Part shown: in pieces, positions 24,174-32,259 of the stretch
Numbering within the stretch: position 1 is the stretch's first letter
How the letters are laid out: each line of letters opens with the position of its first letter
Assembly (NCBI RefSeq): GCF_006539865.1
Contig: NZ_BJNV01000012.1
Span: forward strand, 41,017 to 105,016
Direction of reading: 5' to 3'
Source: Zoogloea ramigera
GTDB lineage: Bacteria > Pseudomonadota > Gammaproteobacteria > Burkholderiales > Rhodocyclaceae
Length of the DNA: 64,000 bases
Made by a program: the position numbers and the translations under genes
The notes under the pieces: model-generated
What the model saw: the letters and a program-made list of their open reading frames with translations, nothing else
Told to the model about the DNA's origin: nothing
The model's database searches: none

Positions 24174-24489
24174 CTGACCGACGCTGTCAGCCCCCTGGGC
24201 CGGGATGTCAGCGCTCTGAGTTCTCGACCCAAGGGTCTGAGCCCGGAGCCCGGAGCGCTGAGCTTTTTCGGCAAAGAGGTGAGTCGATCTGCTCAAGCGG
24301 CTGAGCATTGAGCTCAAGGCCCTGAGCAAAATGCTCAGAGATCCGAACTCCGGGCTCAGCGGGCTGACAATTTTGCTCAGACTGCTGGGCTCGGAACCCA
24401 AGGGTCTGACCGTTTTGCTCAGATTGCTGAGCTCTGAACTCAGCGCTCTGGCCTCACCGCTCAAGAACCTGAGCCGGCCCGCCAGCGCG
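24174..24489. repeat. Degenerate tandem array, 15 units of 21 bp, each a CTGAGC...GCTCAG inverted repeat
   Basis: Units begin CTGA(G/C) or a variant at 24174, 24195, 24216, 24237, 24258, 24279 (this unit is 22 bp), 24301, 24322, 24343, 24364, 24385, 24406, 24427, 24448 and 24469. Many units are themselves palindromic, for example CTGAGCAAAATGCTCAG and CTGAGCTCTGAACTCAG. The array fills the space between two convergent genes and ends 8 bp before the moaE stop. The period equals two helical turns and seven codons, so short frames across it look like Leu/Ser heptad repeats on both strands; no ribosome site supports a gene. Confidence 0.85.
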
Positions 24490-24497
24490 TGCTCAGC

Positions 24498-24971
24498 TCA
24501 GGCCTGGCCCCACTTCTCCGCCGCCGCATCGTCGGCCTCGCGGGCGTCCACCCAGCGGCCGCCCTCGGGCGTGTCTTCCTTCTTCCAGAAGGGCGCGCGG
24601 GTCTTGAGGTAGTCCATGATGAACTCGCAGGCGGCGAAGGCTTCGCCCCGGTGGCTGCCGGCGACGCCGACGAAGACGATGCGATCGCCCGGCACGAGGC
24701 GGCCGAAGCGGTGGATCACCCGCACGCCCAGCAGGCTCCAGCGGCTCTCGGCCTCGGCGACGATGGCCTCGAGCGACTTCTCGGTCATGCCCGGGTAGTG
24801 CTCGAGGGTCATCGCCGAGACGGCCTGGTCTGCTGCGCTCTCACCGGCGAGCTTGTCGGCGCGGACGTAGCCGACGAAGCTGGCCACCGCACCCACCTCG
24901 GGCCGCCCGGCGGCGAGGGCTTCGGTTTCGGCACCGACGTCGAAGTCGGCCTCCTGCACGCTCACACGCAT
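24498..24971 (-). CDS. moaE: Molybdopterin synthase catalytic subunit
   Basis: A 157-residue MoaE protein. It inserts two sulfurs into cyclic pyranopterin monophosphate to make molybdopterin, taking sulfur from the MoaD C-terminus. Visible family features: VGAVASFVGYVR near the N-terminus, LEHYPGMTEKSLE, the VGVAGSHRGEAFAACEFIMDYLKTRAPFWKKE segment with the conserved active-site lysines (described by its positions near 105-131), and the late RWVDA. It is the last gene of the cofactor operon, next to moaD with a 1-bp gap; its stop lies at the edge of the 21-bp array. Confidence 0.95.
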   Translation of the reverse strand: MRVSVQEADFDVGAETEALAAGRPEVGAVASFVGYVRADKLAGESAADQAVSAMTLEHYPGMTEKSLEAIVAEAESRWSLLGVRVIHRFGRLVPGDRIVFVGVAGSHRGEAFAACEFIMDYLKTRAPFWKKEDTPEGGRWVDAREADDAAAEKWGQA

Positions 24972-24972
24972 G

Positions 24973-25227
24973 TCAGCCTCCGGTAACAGGGGGGAAGAAG
25001 GCGATCTCGTCGCGGTCGGCCACCGCCTTGTCGGGGCTGGCCATCTCCTGGTTGATCGCGGCGCGCACGTTGCGCCCTTCGTCGAGGGCTTCCCACACGC
25101 CGCCGCGCCGGGCCAGATGGCTGCGCAGGTCGCCCAGGGTGGCGATGCTGGCCGGCAAGGTGAGGGTTTCGTGGGAGTAGCCGAGGGTTTCGCGCAGGCT
25201 GGCGAAGTACAGAACCTTGATGCTCAT
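24973..25227 (-). CDS. moaD: Molybdopterin synthase sulfur carrier subunit
   Basis: An 84-residue ubiquitin-like protein ending in the required Gly-Gly (FFPPVTGG), which is thiocarboxylated and gives sulfur to MoaE. It begins MSIKVLYFASLRETLGYSHE, a standard MoaD start. Its ATG overlaps the moeA stop as ATGA, showing translational coupling. Length is normal. Confidence 0.95.
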   Translation of the reverse strand: MSIKVLYFASLRETLGYSHETLTLPASIATLGDLRSHLARRGGVWEALDEGRNVRAAINQEMASPDKAVADRDEIAFFPPVTGG

Positions 25228-26447
25228 GACAACAGCTCGGAATAGGGAATGAAGGAGACCGGCTCGCCCTGGGCGATGGCGTGGCCGGCCGGGTTGTCGA
25301 CCAGGCCGGCGGCCCACACGGTGGAGCTCAGGACGCCGGGGCCCTGGTTGGGGAAGAGCTCGACCTGGCCGGCCTCGCCGACCCGGGCGCGCAGGAACTC
25401 GCGGCGGCGGTCGGGGCGCGGCCAGTCGAAGCCGGCGGGCAGGCGGATCGAGTGCGGCAGGCAGTCCTCGACGCCCATCCGGCGCAGGATGAAGGGCCGC
25501 ACCAGCATCAGGAAGGTGACAAAGCTCGACACCGGGTTGCCGGGCAGGCCGATGAAGTCGGCGCCGTTGCCGCCGGCGGGGTCGTTCACGCGGCCGAAGG
25601 CCACCGGCTTGCCAGGCTTCATGGCGACCAGCCACAGGTCGAGCTGGCCTTCGGCCTGCACCGCGGGCTTGACGTGGTCTTCCTCGCCCACCGATACACC
25701 GCCACTGGTGATGATGAGGTCGTTGCTGCCGGCCGCCGCACGCAGGGCCGCGCGGGTGGCCTCGAGGCTGTCGGGCACGATGCCCAGGTCGCACACCTGG
25801 CAGCCGAGGGCTTCGAGCAGGCCGCGCAGCACGTAGCGGTTGGAGTTGTAGATGGCGCCGGGGGGCAGCGGCTCGCCGGGCATCACCAGCTCGTCGCCGG
25901 TGGAGAACAGCGCCACCCGCAGGCGCCGGAACACCGGCAGCGTGGCGCAGCCCACCGAGGCGGCGAGGCCGAGCATCTGCGGGCCGAGGCGCTGGCCGGC
26001 GGTGAGCACCACCGCGCCGCGGGCGATGTCCTCGCCGGCGCGGCGGATCCATTCGCCCGGGCGGGGAAGGTGGTCGATGAGCACGCCGTCGCCGTCGAGG
26101 CTGCACAGCTCCTGCATCACCACCGCGTCTGCGCCGTGGGGGATGGGCGCGCCGGTGAAGATGCGGGCTGCGGTGCCCGGCGCCAGCGTATGGCCGACAC
26201 TTCCGGCCGGGATGCGCTGGGCGACCACCAGCCGCGCGCCGGCGGCGGGCACGTCGGCACAGCGCAGCGCGTAGCCGTCCATCGACGAGTTGTCGAGGGG
26301 CGGCACGTCGAGGCTGGAGATCTGGTCGACCGCAAGCACCCGCCCGAGGGCTTCGGCGGTGGGCACCTGCTCGACGGTGGAGAGCGGCGTGGCGGCAGCC
26401 AGCAGGGCCGCGCGCATGTCCTCGAAGGGACGCATGGGCTGTTTCAT
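25224..26447 (-). CDS. moeA: Molybdopterin molybdotransferase
   Basis: The 407-residue enzyme inserts molybdate into adenylylated molybdopterin. Seen: DVPPLDNSSMDGYALR (the substrate-binding loop near residue 50), a FTGAPIPHGADAVVMQE segment, SGGVSVGEEDHVK and the FIGLPGNPVSSFVTF motif. Length and order of motifs match MoeA. It overlaps both neighbours by ATGA junctions (mobB upstream, moaD downstream), so the set is tightly coupled. Confidence 0.95.
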   Translation of the reverse strand: MKQPMRPFEDMRAALLAAATPLSTVEQVPTAEALGRVLAVDQISSLDVPPLDNSSMDGYALRCADVPAAGARLVVAQRIPAGSVGHTLAPGTAARIFTGAPIPHGADAVVMQELCSLDGDGVLIDHLPRPGEWIRRAGEDIARGAVVLTAGQRLGPQMLGLAASVGCATLPVFRRLRVALFSTGDELVMPGEPLPPGAIYNSNRYVLRGLLEALGCQVCDLGIVPDSLEATRAALRAAAGSNDLIITSGGVSVGEEDHVKPAVQAEGQLDLWLVAMKPGKPVAFGRVNDPAGGNGADFIGLPGNPVSSFVTFLMLVRPFILRRMGVEDCLPHSIRLPAGFDWPRPDRRREFLRARVGEAGQVELFPNQGPGVLSSTVWAAGLVDNPAGHAIAQGEPVSFIPYSELLS

Positions 26448-26950
26448 GTGAGGCCTTGATGGCGGAGGATGAAGTCGGCCACGGCGGCCGGGTCGTTGAG
26501 GTCGAGGCGGGGCAAGGGCAGCCCGGGGAGTGCGTCGGGCGCCGCGTCGGTGGCGACGGCGACGACGGCCGGGTTGTCCGGGTAGAGCAGCGGGCGGCCG
26601 TGGGCCGGCCGGTGGATCTCGATCTTGGGGATGTGCACCGACTTGAAGCCCTCGACCAGCACCAGGTCGCAGGGCGACATGATGGCCAGCTGGGCCGCGA
26701 GATCGGGCTCCGGGTCGCCGCGCAGCTCGTGCATCAGCACCCAGCGCTGGTCGGAGATGAGCAGGATCTCGCTGGCGCCGGCCTCCCGGTGGCGCCAGGA
26801 ATCCTTGCCCGGCTTGTCCACGTCGAAGGCATGGTGGGTGTGCTTGATGACCGACACCTTGAGGCCGCGGCCGGCGATGCAGGGAATCACCTGCTCGATC
26901 AGCGTGGTCTTGCCCGAACCGGACCAGCCGGCGAAACCGAATACCTTCAT
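26444..26950 (-). CDS. mobB: Molybdopterin-guanine dinucleotide biosynthesis adaptor protein
   Basis: The protein has 168 residues from the ATG at 26950. Walker A is GWSGSGKTTLIEQ near the N-terminus, followed by VIKHTHHAFDVDKPGKDSWR, a strong MobB signature, and CDLVLVEGFK (Walker B region). MobB binds GTP and assists guanine-dinucleotide cofactor formation with MobA, whose gene is not in the window. It ends in an ATGA overlap with moeA and starts 4 bp after the preceding ATP-grasp-like gene. Confidence 0.93.
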   Translation of the reverse strand: MKVFGFAGWSGSGKTTLIEQVIPCIAGRGLKVSVIKHTHHAFDVDKPGKDSWRHREAGASEILLISDQRWVLMHELRGDPEPDLAAQLAIMSPCDLVLVEGFKSVHIPKIEIHRPAHGRPLLYPDNPAVVAVATDAAPDALPGLPLPRLDLNDPAAVADFILRHQGLT

Positions 26951-26954
26951 CGTG

Positions 26955-28316
26955 TCAGTGTCCTTGGCAACAGGGGGCTGCGGGCTCGGCCCCGCCGTCG
27001 GGCAGCGCGAGCACCGGGGCAAAGCCGCCCCCCGGGGTGCGGAAGTTGGTGGTCTGACCCTGGTAGAGGCGCGCGGTGACGAGCTGGACCTCGCCCCGAT
27101 AGACGTAGTTGCGAAGGTCCATCTTGAGATCCACCGGCGCGCCCGCGACCTCCACCCGCCGCTCGGAGGGCGGCACGAAGGCCTGGGCGATGTAGTCGCC
27201 GGCAATGATCTCGTCGAACACGCGCCGGGTGAGCTTGTCGCCGCGGTAGGCGCCGCGGCTGCCGAAACCGCTGGCCGGCTTGAAGAACAGGCCGCGCCGG
27301 CGGGCCCAGAAGTCGTCGGCCCGGTCGCGGCTGACGACCTCGGTGCGGGGCACGCCGGCCTGGATCAGCGCGATGCTGGCTTCGTCGGCGCCCAGGCCGC
27401 GCAGGGCGTCGGGGCTGGAGAGCAGCACCAGGTTGCGCTTGTCGGCATACAGGGCGTGAGCCCGGGGATGCGGCGTGATGACGACCGAGCCAGCCAGCCA
27501 GGCGTCCCGCAGCGCAGCACTGGCCGGTGCGTCGAAGGCGAAATCGGTGAGGCGGTTGTAGACCAGATCCACCGGCCGGCCCTGCAGGCTGAGGCCTTGC
27601 GGGCCGTGGCTGAGCTCGGTGGGGTCGCAGATCGAGGCCGCGATGCCGTGGTGTTCGAAGAGGCGCTGGAAGAGCAGGAACTCGGGCAGCAGGTACTGGC
27701 CCTGGGGCGCTTCGTCGACGATGGCCACATGCCTGAGCGGTGCGTTACCGCGCTCGGCAGCCCATTCGGCGCGGAACATGGCGACGAAACGTGCCTCGAG
27801 GTCGGCCGCGCCGCCCTGCCCGCTGCCCATGGCCTCGGCGACCTCGGCGCAGCAGGCACGCTGGGCGCGGCCGAGGATGGCGTTGAGCAGGCCGCCGCCG
27901 GCATTGGTGTTGATCTCGATGAGCCGGGGGCCGTCGGCGGCCAGGTGGAAGTCGTAACCCAGGAAAACCCCGGCAGCCCGGCTCGCCCGCCGCGCGCACG
28001 CAGGCGCCCAGGCGAGCACGGTATCCTGCCAGGCCGGCAGCGCGACCACGCGCTCGATGGCGGCGATGACCTCGGCCATGCGGCGGACGTGCCGGGCCGA
28101 GACGAAGGCCATCGAATCGGAGAACAGATGCGGCCGGCTTTCGGCCAGCATGGCCTGGAGGGCCCCGTCGCGGGGGTCGCGGGCGAGCGCCGCGACCAGC
28201 GCCTGCCTGTCGAGCGAAACGCACTGGCAACCCGCGTTGAGGGCTTCGGCCATGCCGGCGCAGCCCCCGGCAGCGAACCCGGCGAGGATGGATTTGACGG
28301 CGGCAGGGGCAGACAC
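26955..28316 (-). CDS. ATP-grasp-like protein of unknown function in the molybdenum-cofactor operon
   Basis: About 453 residues from a GTG at 28316. The start is uncertain: a TTG at 28370 directly abuts the upstream gene, and an ATG lies at 28253. I do not recognise a named family. Stretches such as RLIEINTNAGGGLLNAIL, FFKPASGFGSRGAYRG and LKMDLRNYVYRGEVQLVTAR look like the metal/ATP-binding strands of circularly permuted ATP-grasp enzymes, and VDLVYNRLTDF fits that fold as well. The C-terminus ends PCCQGH. It lies 4 bp before mobB on the same strand, so it is probably co-expressed with cofactor synthesis; substrate unknown. Confidence 0.6.
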   Translation of the reverse strand: MSAPAAVKSILAGFAAGGCAGMAEALNAGCQCVSLDRQALVAALARDPRDGALQAMLAESRPHLFSDSMAFVSARHVRRMAEVIAAIERVVALPAWQDTVLAWAPACARRASRAAGVFLGYDFHLAADGPRLIEINTNAGGGLLNAILGRAQRACCAEVAEAMGSGQGGAADLEARFVAMFRAEWAAERGNAPLRHVAIVDEAPQGQYLLPEFLLFQRLFEHHGIAASICDPTELSHGPQGLSLQGRPVDLVYNRLTDFAFDAPASAALRDAWLAGSVVITPHPRAHALYADKRNLVLLSSPDALRGLGADEASIALIQAGVPRTEVVSRDRADDFWARRRGLFFKPASGFGSRGAYRGDKLTRRVFDEIIAGDYIAQAFVPPSERRVEVAGAPVDLKMDLRNYVYRGEVQLVTARLYQGQTTNFRTPGGGFAPVLALPDGGAEPAAPCCQGH

Positions 28317-28370
28317 GGGGCGGGAACCGGGAAAAGGATGGTGGGAGGTTGGTACGCTGGATTGTAGCAA

Positions 28371-29003
28371 CTACTTTTCGTTAACCCACTTGCCGTAGCG
28401 GAAGCCGGGATCGGCCTCGAGGAACTCGCCGCTCGCGGCAAAGCTGAGGGTGGTGATGATGGGCTGGGTCACCTCGCGCCCTTCGGCCAGGGGCAGGTAG
28501 GGATACTGCTTGAGGAGCGCGATGTTGGGCGAATGCACGAAGGGCGTGCGGTCGAAGATCTGCAGCGTGAAGCGCGCCGATATATGGGTGACGCTGCCGA
28601 TCCGCATCGGCGGCAGGGTCTCGATGACCTCGGCGACCCGTGCCTTGCCGAAGCACAGGCCGGGCGCGGTCTTGCCGTTGGCTGTGGGCGCGGCGGGGTC
28701 GTAGAGGGCCATGCCCTCCGCGGTGAGGTCGTGACCCTGCAGCTCGGAGCCGTCGGGCTGGCGCAGGGACACCCTTTCGACCAGCCCGGCGTCGCGGAGC
28801 GTGCTGCAATGCAGGCAGACCTCGCGGCCGACCTTGGGGAAAGGGCCTTCATACACGCACAAGGGGCCGGCGTAGCTCTGGTTGAGGGCCGCGAGAATGG
28901 GGCTGGGCGCCTTTTTGCCTGCATCGGCTCCACCGCCCTTGAACTTGCCGATCGCCAGCCCCACCACCAGCAGCACCGCAAATATCATCAAGACCAGGCG
29001 CAC
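28371..29003 (-). CDS. Unknown membrane-anchored protein
   Basis: A 210-residue protein with one N-terminal hydrophobic helix (LVLMIFAVLLVVGLAIG, residues 3-19) and a soluble domain likely outside the cytoplasm. Features: CVYEGPFPKVGREVCLHCST with three Cys, and a C-terminal stretch QPIITTLSFAASGEFLEADP. I do not recognise the family. It lies directly upstream of the ATP-grasp-like gene on the same strand and may head that operon. The gap to the helicase gene upstream is 57 bp. Confidence 0.65.
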   Translation of the reverse strand: MRLVLMIFAVLLVVGLAIGKFKGGGADAGKKAPSPILAALNQSYAGPLCVYEGPFPKVGREVCLHCSTLRDAGLVERVSLRQPDGSELQGHDLTAEGMALYDPAAPTANGKTAPGLCFGKARVAEVIETLPPMRIGSVTHISARFTLQIFDRTPFVHSPNIALLKQYPYLPLAEGREVTQPIITTLSFAASGEFLEADPGFRYGKWVNEK

Positions 29004-29060
29004 AGGAATCTCCTTCGTCGGCGCAGGCCCCTGGAGGCTCCGCGCGGTGTCGGGTTGCGA

Positions 29061-31013
29061 TCAGGCGGCCGCGGGCGGCGGCAACTGTTCGAGAAAGGCC
29101 ACCACCTCGGCCTCGACCTTGCTGCGGGTCATCGGCGGCAGGCTCTGCCAGACCCGGCGGCCGTAGGGTTTGGTGAGCATCCGCGGGTCGCAGATGGCCA
29201 GCACGCCGCGGTCGCGCTCGGTGCGAATGAGGCGGCCGGCGCCCTGCTTGACGTTGATGACGGCGCGGGGCAGCTGGTATTCCATGAAGGGGCTGCGCCC
29301 CTCCTTCTGCATGTTGTCGATGCGCGCGGCGAGCACCGGGTCGTCGGGCGGGGCGAAGGGCAGCTTGTCGATGACCACCACCGACAGCGCGTCGCCCGGC
29401 ACATCGACGCCCTCCCAGAAGCTCTGGCTGGCGACGAGGATGGCGTTGCCGAGCTTGCGGAAGCGCTCGAGGAGCTCGCTGCGGGAGCCTTCGCCCTGGA
29501 TCAGCAGCGGCAGCTCGAGCCTCTCGGCTGCAAGCCTGTCGGCAATGATCTCGTGGATGCGCCGCATCGCCCGCAGCGAGGTGCACAGCACGAAGGTGCG
29601 CCCGTGGGCCGCGCGGATCAGCGGAAACGCGACCCGGGCGACGGCATCGGGGTAGTCCGGCGCGTTGGGGTCGGGCATGCTCTGGGGGGCGTAGAGCATG
29701 GCCTGCTTCGGGTAGTCGAAGGGGCTGCCCCACACGGCGGTGTCGATGGGCGGCTCGACCCAGTTGAGGCCGAGCTCGCGGCAGTAGTGGCCAAAGTCGC
29801 GGCCCACCGCCAGCGTGGCCGAGGTGAACACCCAGGCCCGCGGGTGGCCGTCCATCTGGCGCTTGAAGATCGAGGCGATCGACAGCGGCGTGGCGTTGAG
29901 GGCCAGCGACTGGCTGAACACCTCGACCCAGCGCACCCACTGGTTGCCCTCGGGCACCTGCCAGCGGGCCAGACGCTCCTGGAGCTCCTGGGTGCGGCGC
30001 AGGCAGTTGGCGAGGCCTTCGGAACGCTGGGCCTGGGTCTCGACGATGGTGGCGAACTCGCCGAGATCGGTGTCGAGGGCATCCACCGCCTCATGGAAGG
30101 GCTTGTTGTCTTCGAGCTGGGCGTAGCCGAAGCGGGCGTTGTCGGTGGCGATGGTGAGGCGCAGGTCGCGGGCGGCCTTCTCGAGCTTGCGGGTGGCCTC
30201 GATGAGGGCGAGGCAGTCGCGGGCGGCGGCGACGGTCTCGGAGCGGGTGTCGCGGGCGAGCTCGAGGAGCTGCGAGGTGGACACGCTCTCGCCGAAGAAC
30301 AGGCTGGCGGTTTCGGGCAGCTGGTGGGCTTCGTCGAAGATCACCGCGTTGCACGAAGGCAGCAGCTCGCCCATGCCACCGTCGCGCAGGCTGACGTCGG
30401 CAAAGAAGAGGTGGTGATTGACCACCACCACGTCGGCCTCCATGGCGGTGCGGCGGGCGGCGGCGACGAAGCACTCCTTGATGTTGGGGCATTCCTGGCC
30501 GAGGCAGTTGTCCCGCGACGAGGTGGCGAACATCCAGGCGGCGGCGTCTTCGGGCACCTCGGGGCACTCGGCCTTGTCGCCGGTCTGGGTGACTTCCATG
30601 AAGCGGCCGATGGCGCGCAGGTAGCCGGCATCTTCGGGCGTGGTGAAGCGGCCATCGACGAGGTTGCGGGCCAGGTGGTAGTGGCAGACGTAGTTGCTGC
30701 GGCCCTTCAGGAGCGCCACCGCGACCGGCACCTTGAGGGCGGCCCGGACGGTGGGCAGGTCACGGTTGAAGAGCTGGTCCTGGAGCGTTTTTGTGCCGGT
30801 CGAGATGATGACCTTGCCGCCATTCAGGAGCGCCGGCACCAGGTAGGCGTAGGTCTTGCCAGTGCCGGTGCCAGCCTCGGCCACCAGCACACCGTTCTTC
30901 TTGAGGGTGGCGGCGATGTGGGCCGCCATCTCGATCTGCTGCGGGCGCGGCGCAAAGCCTGGGATGGCCTTGGCCAGCGGGCCGTCGGTGGCGAAGGCGG
31001 TTTCGATGTTCAT
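29061..31013 (-). CDS. ATP-dependent DNA helicase of the DinG/YoaA family
   Basis: A 650-residue XPD-like superfamily 2 helicase. Walker A is AGTGTGKTYAYL (near residue 47), DEAH box VIFDEAHQLPE, and late motif VINVKQGAGRLIRTERDRG. Four Cys that usually hold a [4Fe-4S] cluster are visible in NYVCHYH, SRDNCLGQECPNIKEC. The N-terminal RPQQIEMA is the Q-like motif. It unwinds 5'-3' and is tied to repair of replication problems in relatives. Size favours the shorter YoaA-like form over classical DinG. Neighbour zapE lies upstream with a 34-bp gap. Confidence 0.92.
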   Translation of the reverse strand: MNIETAFATDGPLAKAIPGFAPRPQQIEMAAHIAATLKKNGVLVAEAGTGTGKTYAYLVPALLNGGKVIISTGTKTLQDQLFNRDLPTVRAALKVPVAVALLKGRSNYVCHYHLARNLVDGRFTTPEDAGYLRAIGRFMEVTQTGDKAECPEVPEDAAAWMFATSSRDNCLGQECPNIKECFVAAARRTAMEADVVVVNHHLFFADVSLRDGGMGELLPSCNAVIFDEAHQLPETASLFFGESVSTSQLLELARDTRSETVAAARDCLALIEATRKLEKAARDLRLTIATDNARFGYAQLEDNKPFHEAVDALDTDLGEFATIVETQAQRSEGLANCLRRTQELQERLARWQVPEGNQWVRWVEVFSQSLALNATPLSIASIFKRQMDGHPRAWVFTSATLAVGRDFGHYCRELGLNWVEPPIDTAVWGSPFDYPKQAMLYAPQSMPDPNAPDYPDAVARVAFPLIRAAHGRTFVLCTSLRAMRRIHEIIADRLAAERLELPLLIQGEGSRSELLERFRKLGNAILVASQSFWEGVDVPGDALSVVVIDKLPFAPPDDPVLAARIDNMQKEGRSPFMEYQLPRAVINVKQGAGRLIRTERDRGVLAICDPRMLTKPYGRRVWQSLPPMTRSKVEAEVVAFLEQLPPPAAA

Positions 31014-31047
31014 GCGGGCACGGGGGGCGAAGGGCGGACGCGCGGGC

Positions 31048-32160
31048 TCAGTCGACCCGGTGGGCCTCGGCGAGGTAGTCGCGGGAGCGCATCTCGATGA
31101 GACGGCTGACGGTGCGGTGGAACTCGCTGGCCTGCCGCCCTTCCACGTAGAGGTCGTAGGCCTGGCACTCGGCGCTCACCAGCAGCTTGACCCGGTGATC
31201 GTAGAGCACGTCGACCAGCCAGGTGAAGCGGCGCGCCTCGGAGGCCATCGCTGCGCTCATCTTGGGGACGCGGGAGAGAATCAGCGTGTGATTCTCGCGG
31301 GCGATCTCGAGATAGTCGTTCTGCGAACGGTTGCCGCCACACAGGGTGTCGAAATCGAACCAGATGACGCCCGGCGCCTGGCGCTGCACCTTGAGCTTGC
31401 GATCGAGCACCTCGATCTCGCCGCCCTGCCCCTTGGTGCCGGCGATCTTCTCGAAGTCGCGGGCCAGGTGGCGGTCGGCCTCATCATCAGCGGGCACAAG
31501 AAAAGCGTCCATCTGCTCGAGGGTGCGCAGGCGGTAGTCGGTGCCGTGGTCAACCTCGATCACGTCGAAGCGGCGCTTGATCATCTCGATGGTCGGCAGG
31601 AAGTTGATGCGCTGCAGGCCATTGGGATAGAGCCCGTCGGGCGGGTAGTTGGAGGTCATCACGAACACGGTGCCCCGCGCAAACAGCGCGTCGAGCAGGC
31701 GGCCGAGGATCATCGCGTCGGCGATATCCGACACGTGGAACTCGTCGAAGCACAGCAGGCGGGTCTGGCGCGCGATGCGGTCGGCCACCTTCTGCAGCGG
31801 GTCGGGTTCGTGATTGAGGTTCTTGAGGTCGTTCTGCACTTCCTGCATGAAGGCATGGAAATGCACCCGGCGCTTGCGCTGATACGGCACCGAGTCGTAG
31901 AAGCAGTCCATCAGAAAGCTCTTGCCGCGCCCCACGCCACCCCAGAAATACACGCTGCGCGGCTGCTTGGGCCGGGCCAGCAGCTTGCGGATCGTGCCGC
32001 GCCGGGCCGCCTTGAAGGCGATCAGCTCGGAGTACAGGCCTTGCAGGCGCTGGGCGGCGGCGCGCTGGGCGGGGTCGGACTTGAAGCCACGCGCCTTGAG
32101 AGTGGCGTCGTAGGCGTCGAGCATGCCGTGTTCGGAAACTTTCAGGATTCGGTGGGGCAT
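31048..32160 (-). CDS. zapE: Cell-division ATPase ZapE (AFG1-like)
   Basis: A 370-residue AFG1/ZapE ATPase. Walker A is YFWGGVGRGKSFLMD (near residue 73), Walker B RLLCFDEFHVSDIADAM, then FVMTSNYPPDGLYPNGLQR, a strong family signature. In E. coli ZapE acts at the division ring under stress. The start MPHRILKVSEHGMLDAYD is chosen at 32160; an ATG 12 codons later is also possible. It lies downstream of the TCA block on the same strand, 99 bp after lpdA. Confidence 0.93.
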   Translation of the reverse strand: MPHRILKVSEHGMLDAYDATLKARGFKSDPAQRAAAQRLQGLYSELIAFKAARRGTIRKLLARPKQPRSVYFWGGVGRGKSFLMDCFYDSVPYQRKRRVHFHAFMQEVQNDLKNLNHEPDPLQKVADRIARQTRLLCFDEFHVSDIADAMILGRLLDALFARGTVFVMTSNYPPDGLYPNGLQRINFLPTIEMIKRRFDVIEVDHGTDYRLRTLEQMDAFLVPADDEADRHLARDFEKIAGTKGQGGEIEVLDRKLKVQRQAPGVIWFDFDTLCGGNRSQNDYLEIARENHTLILSRVPKMSAAMASEARRFTWLVDVLYDHRVKLLVSAECQAYDLYVEGRQASEFHRTVSRLIEMRSRDYLAEAHRVD

Positions 32161-32259
32161 CGTCGTGGTTCGGTGATACGAATGAAACGGGGGCGGGCAG
32201 GCATTTTACGCCTGACCACCCCCTCGTGCCTCAGGCCGGCGTCGCGCCGGCCCGCAACA

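Noticed and set aside
23970..24464. A Leu/Ser heptad-like frame on the minus strand across the 21-bp array (and similar plus-strand frames)
   Set aside because: A 21-bp period automatically gives a seven-residue period, and palindromic units give it on both strands. There is no ribosome site and the frame breaks at the 22-bp unit.
24174..24489. CRISPR array
   Set aside because: Unit length is only 21 bp with no separate conserved repeat and unique spacer, and there are no cas genes.
28533..31100. An 855-codon plus-strand frame opposite the helicase gene
   Set aside because: Antisense shadow of the DinG-type gene and the small membrane-protein gene; composition is Gly/Ala/His-rich with no motif.
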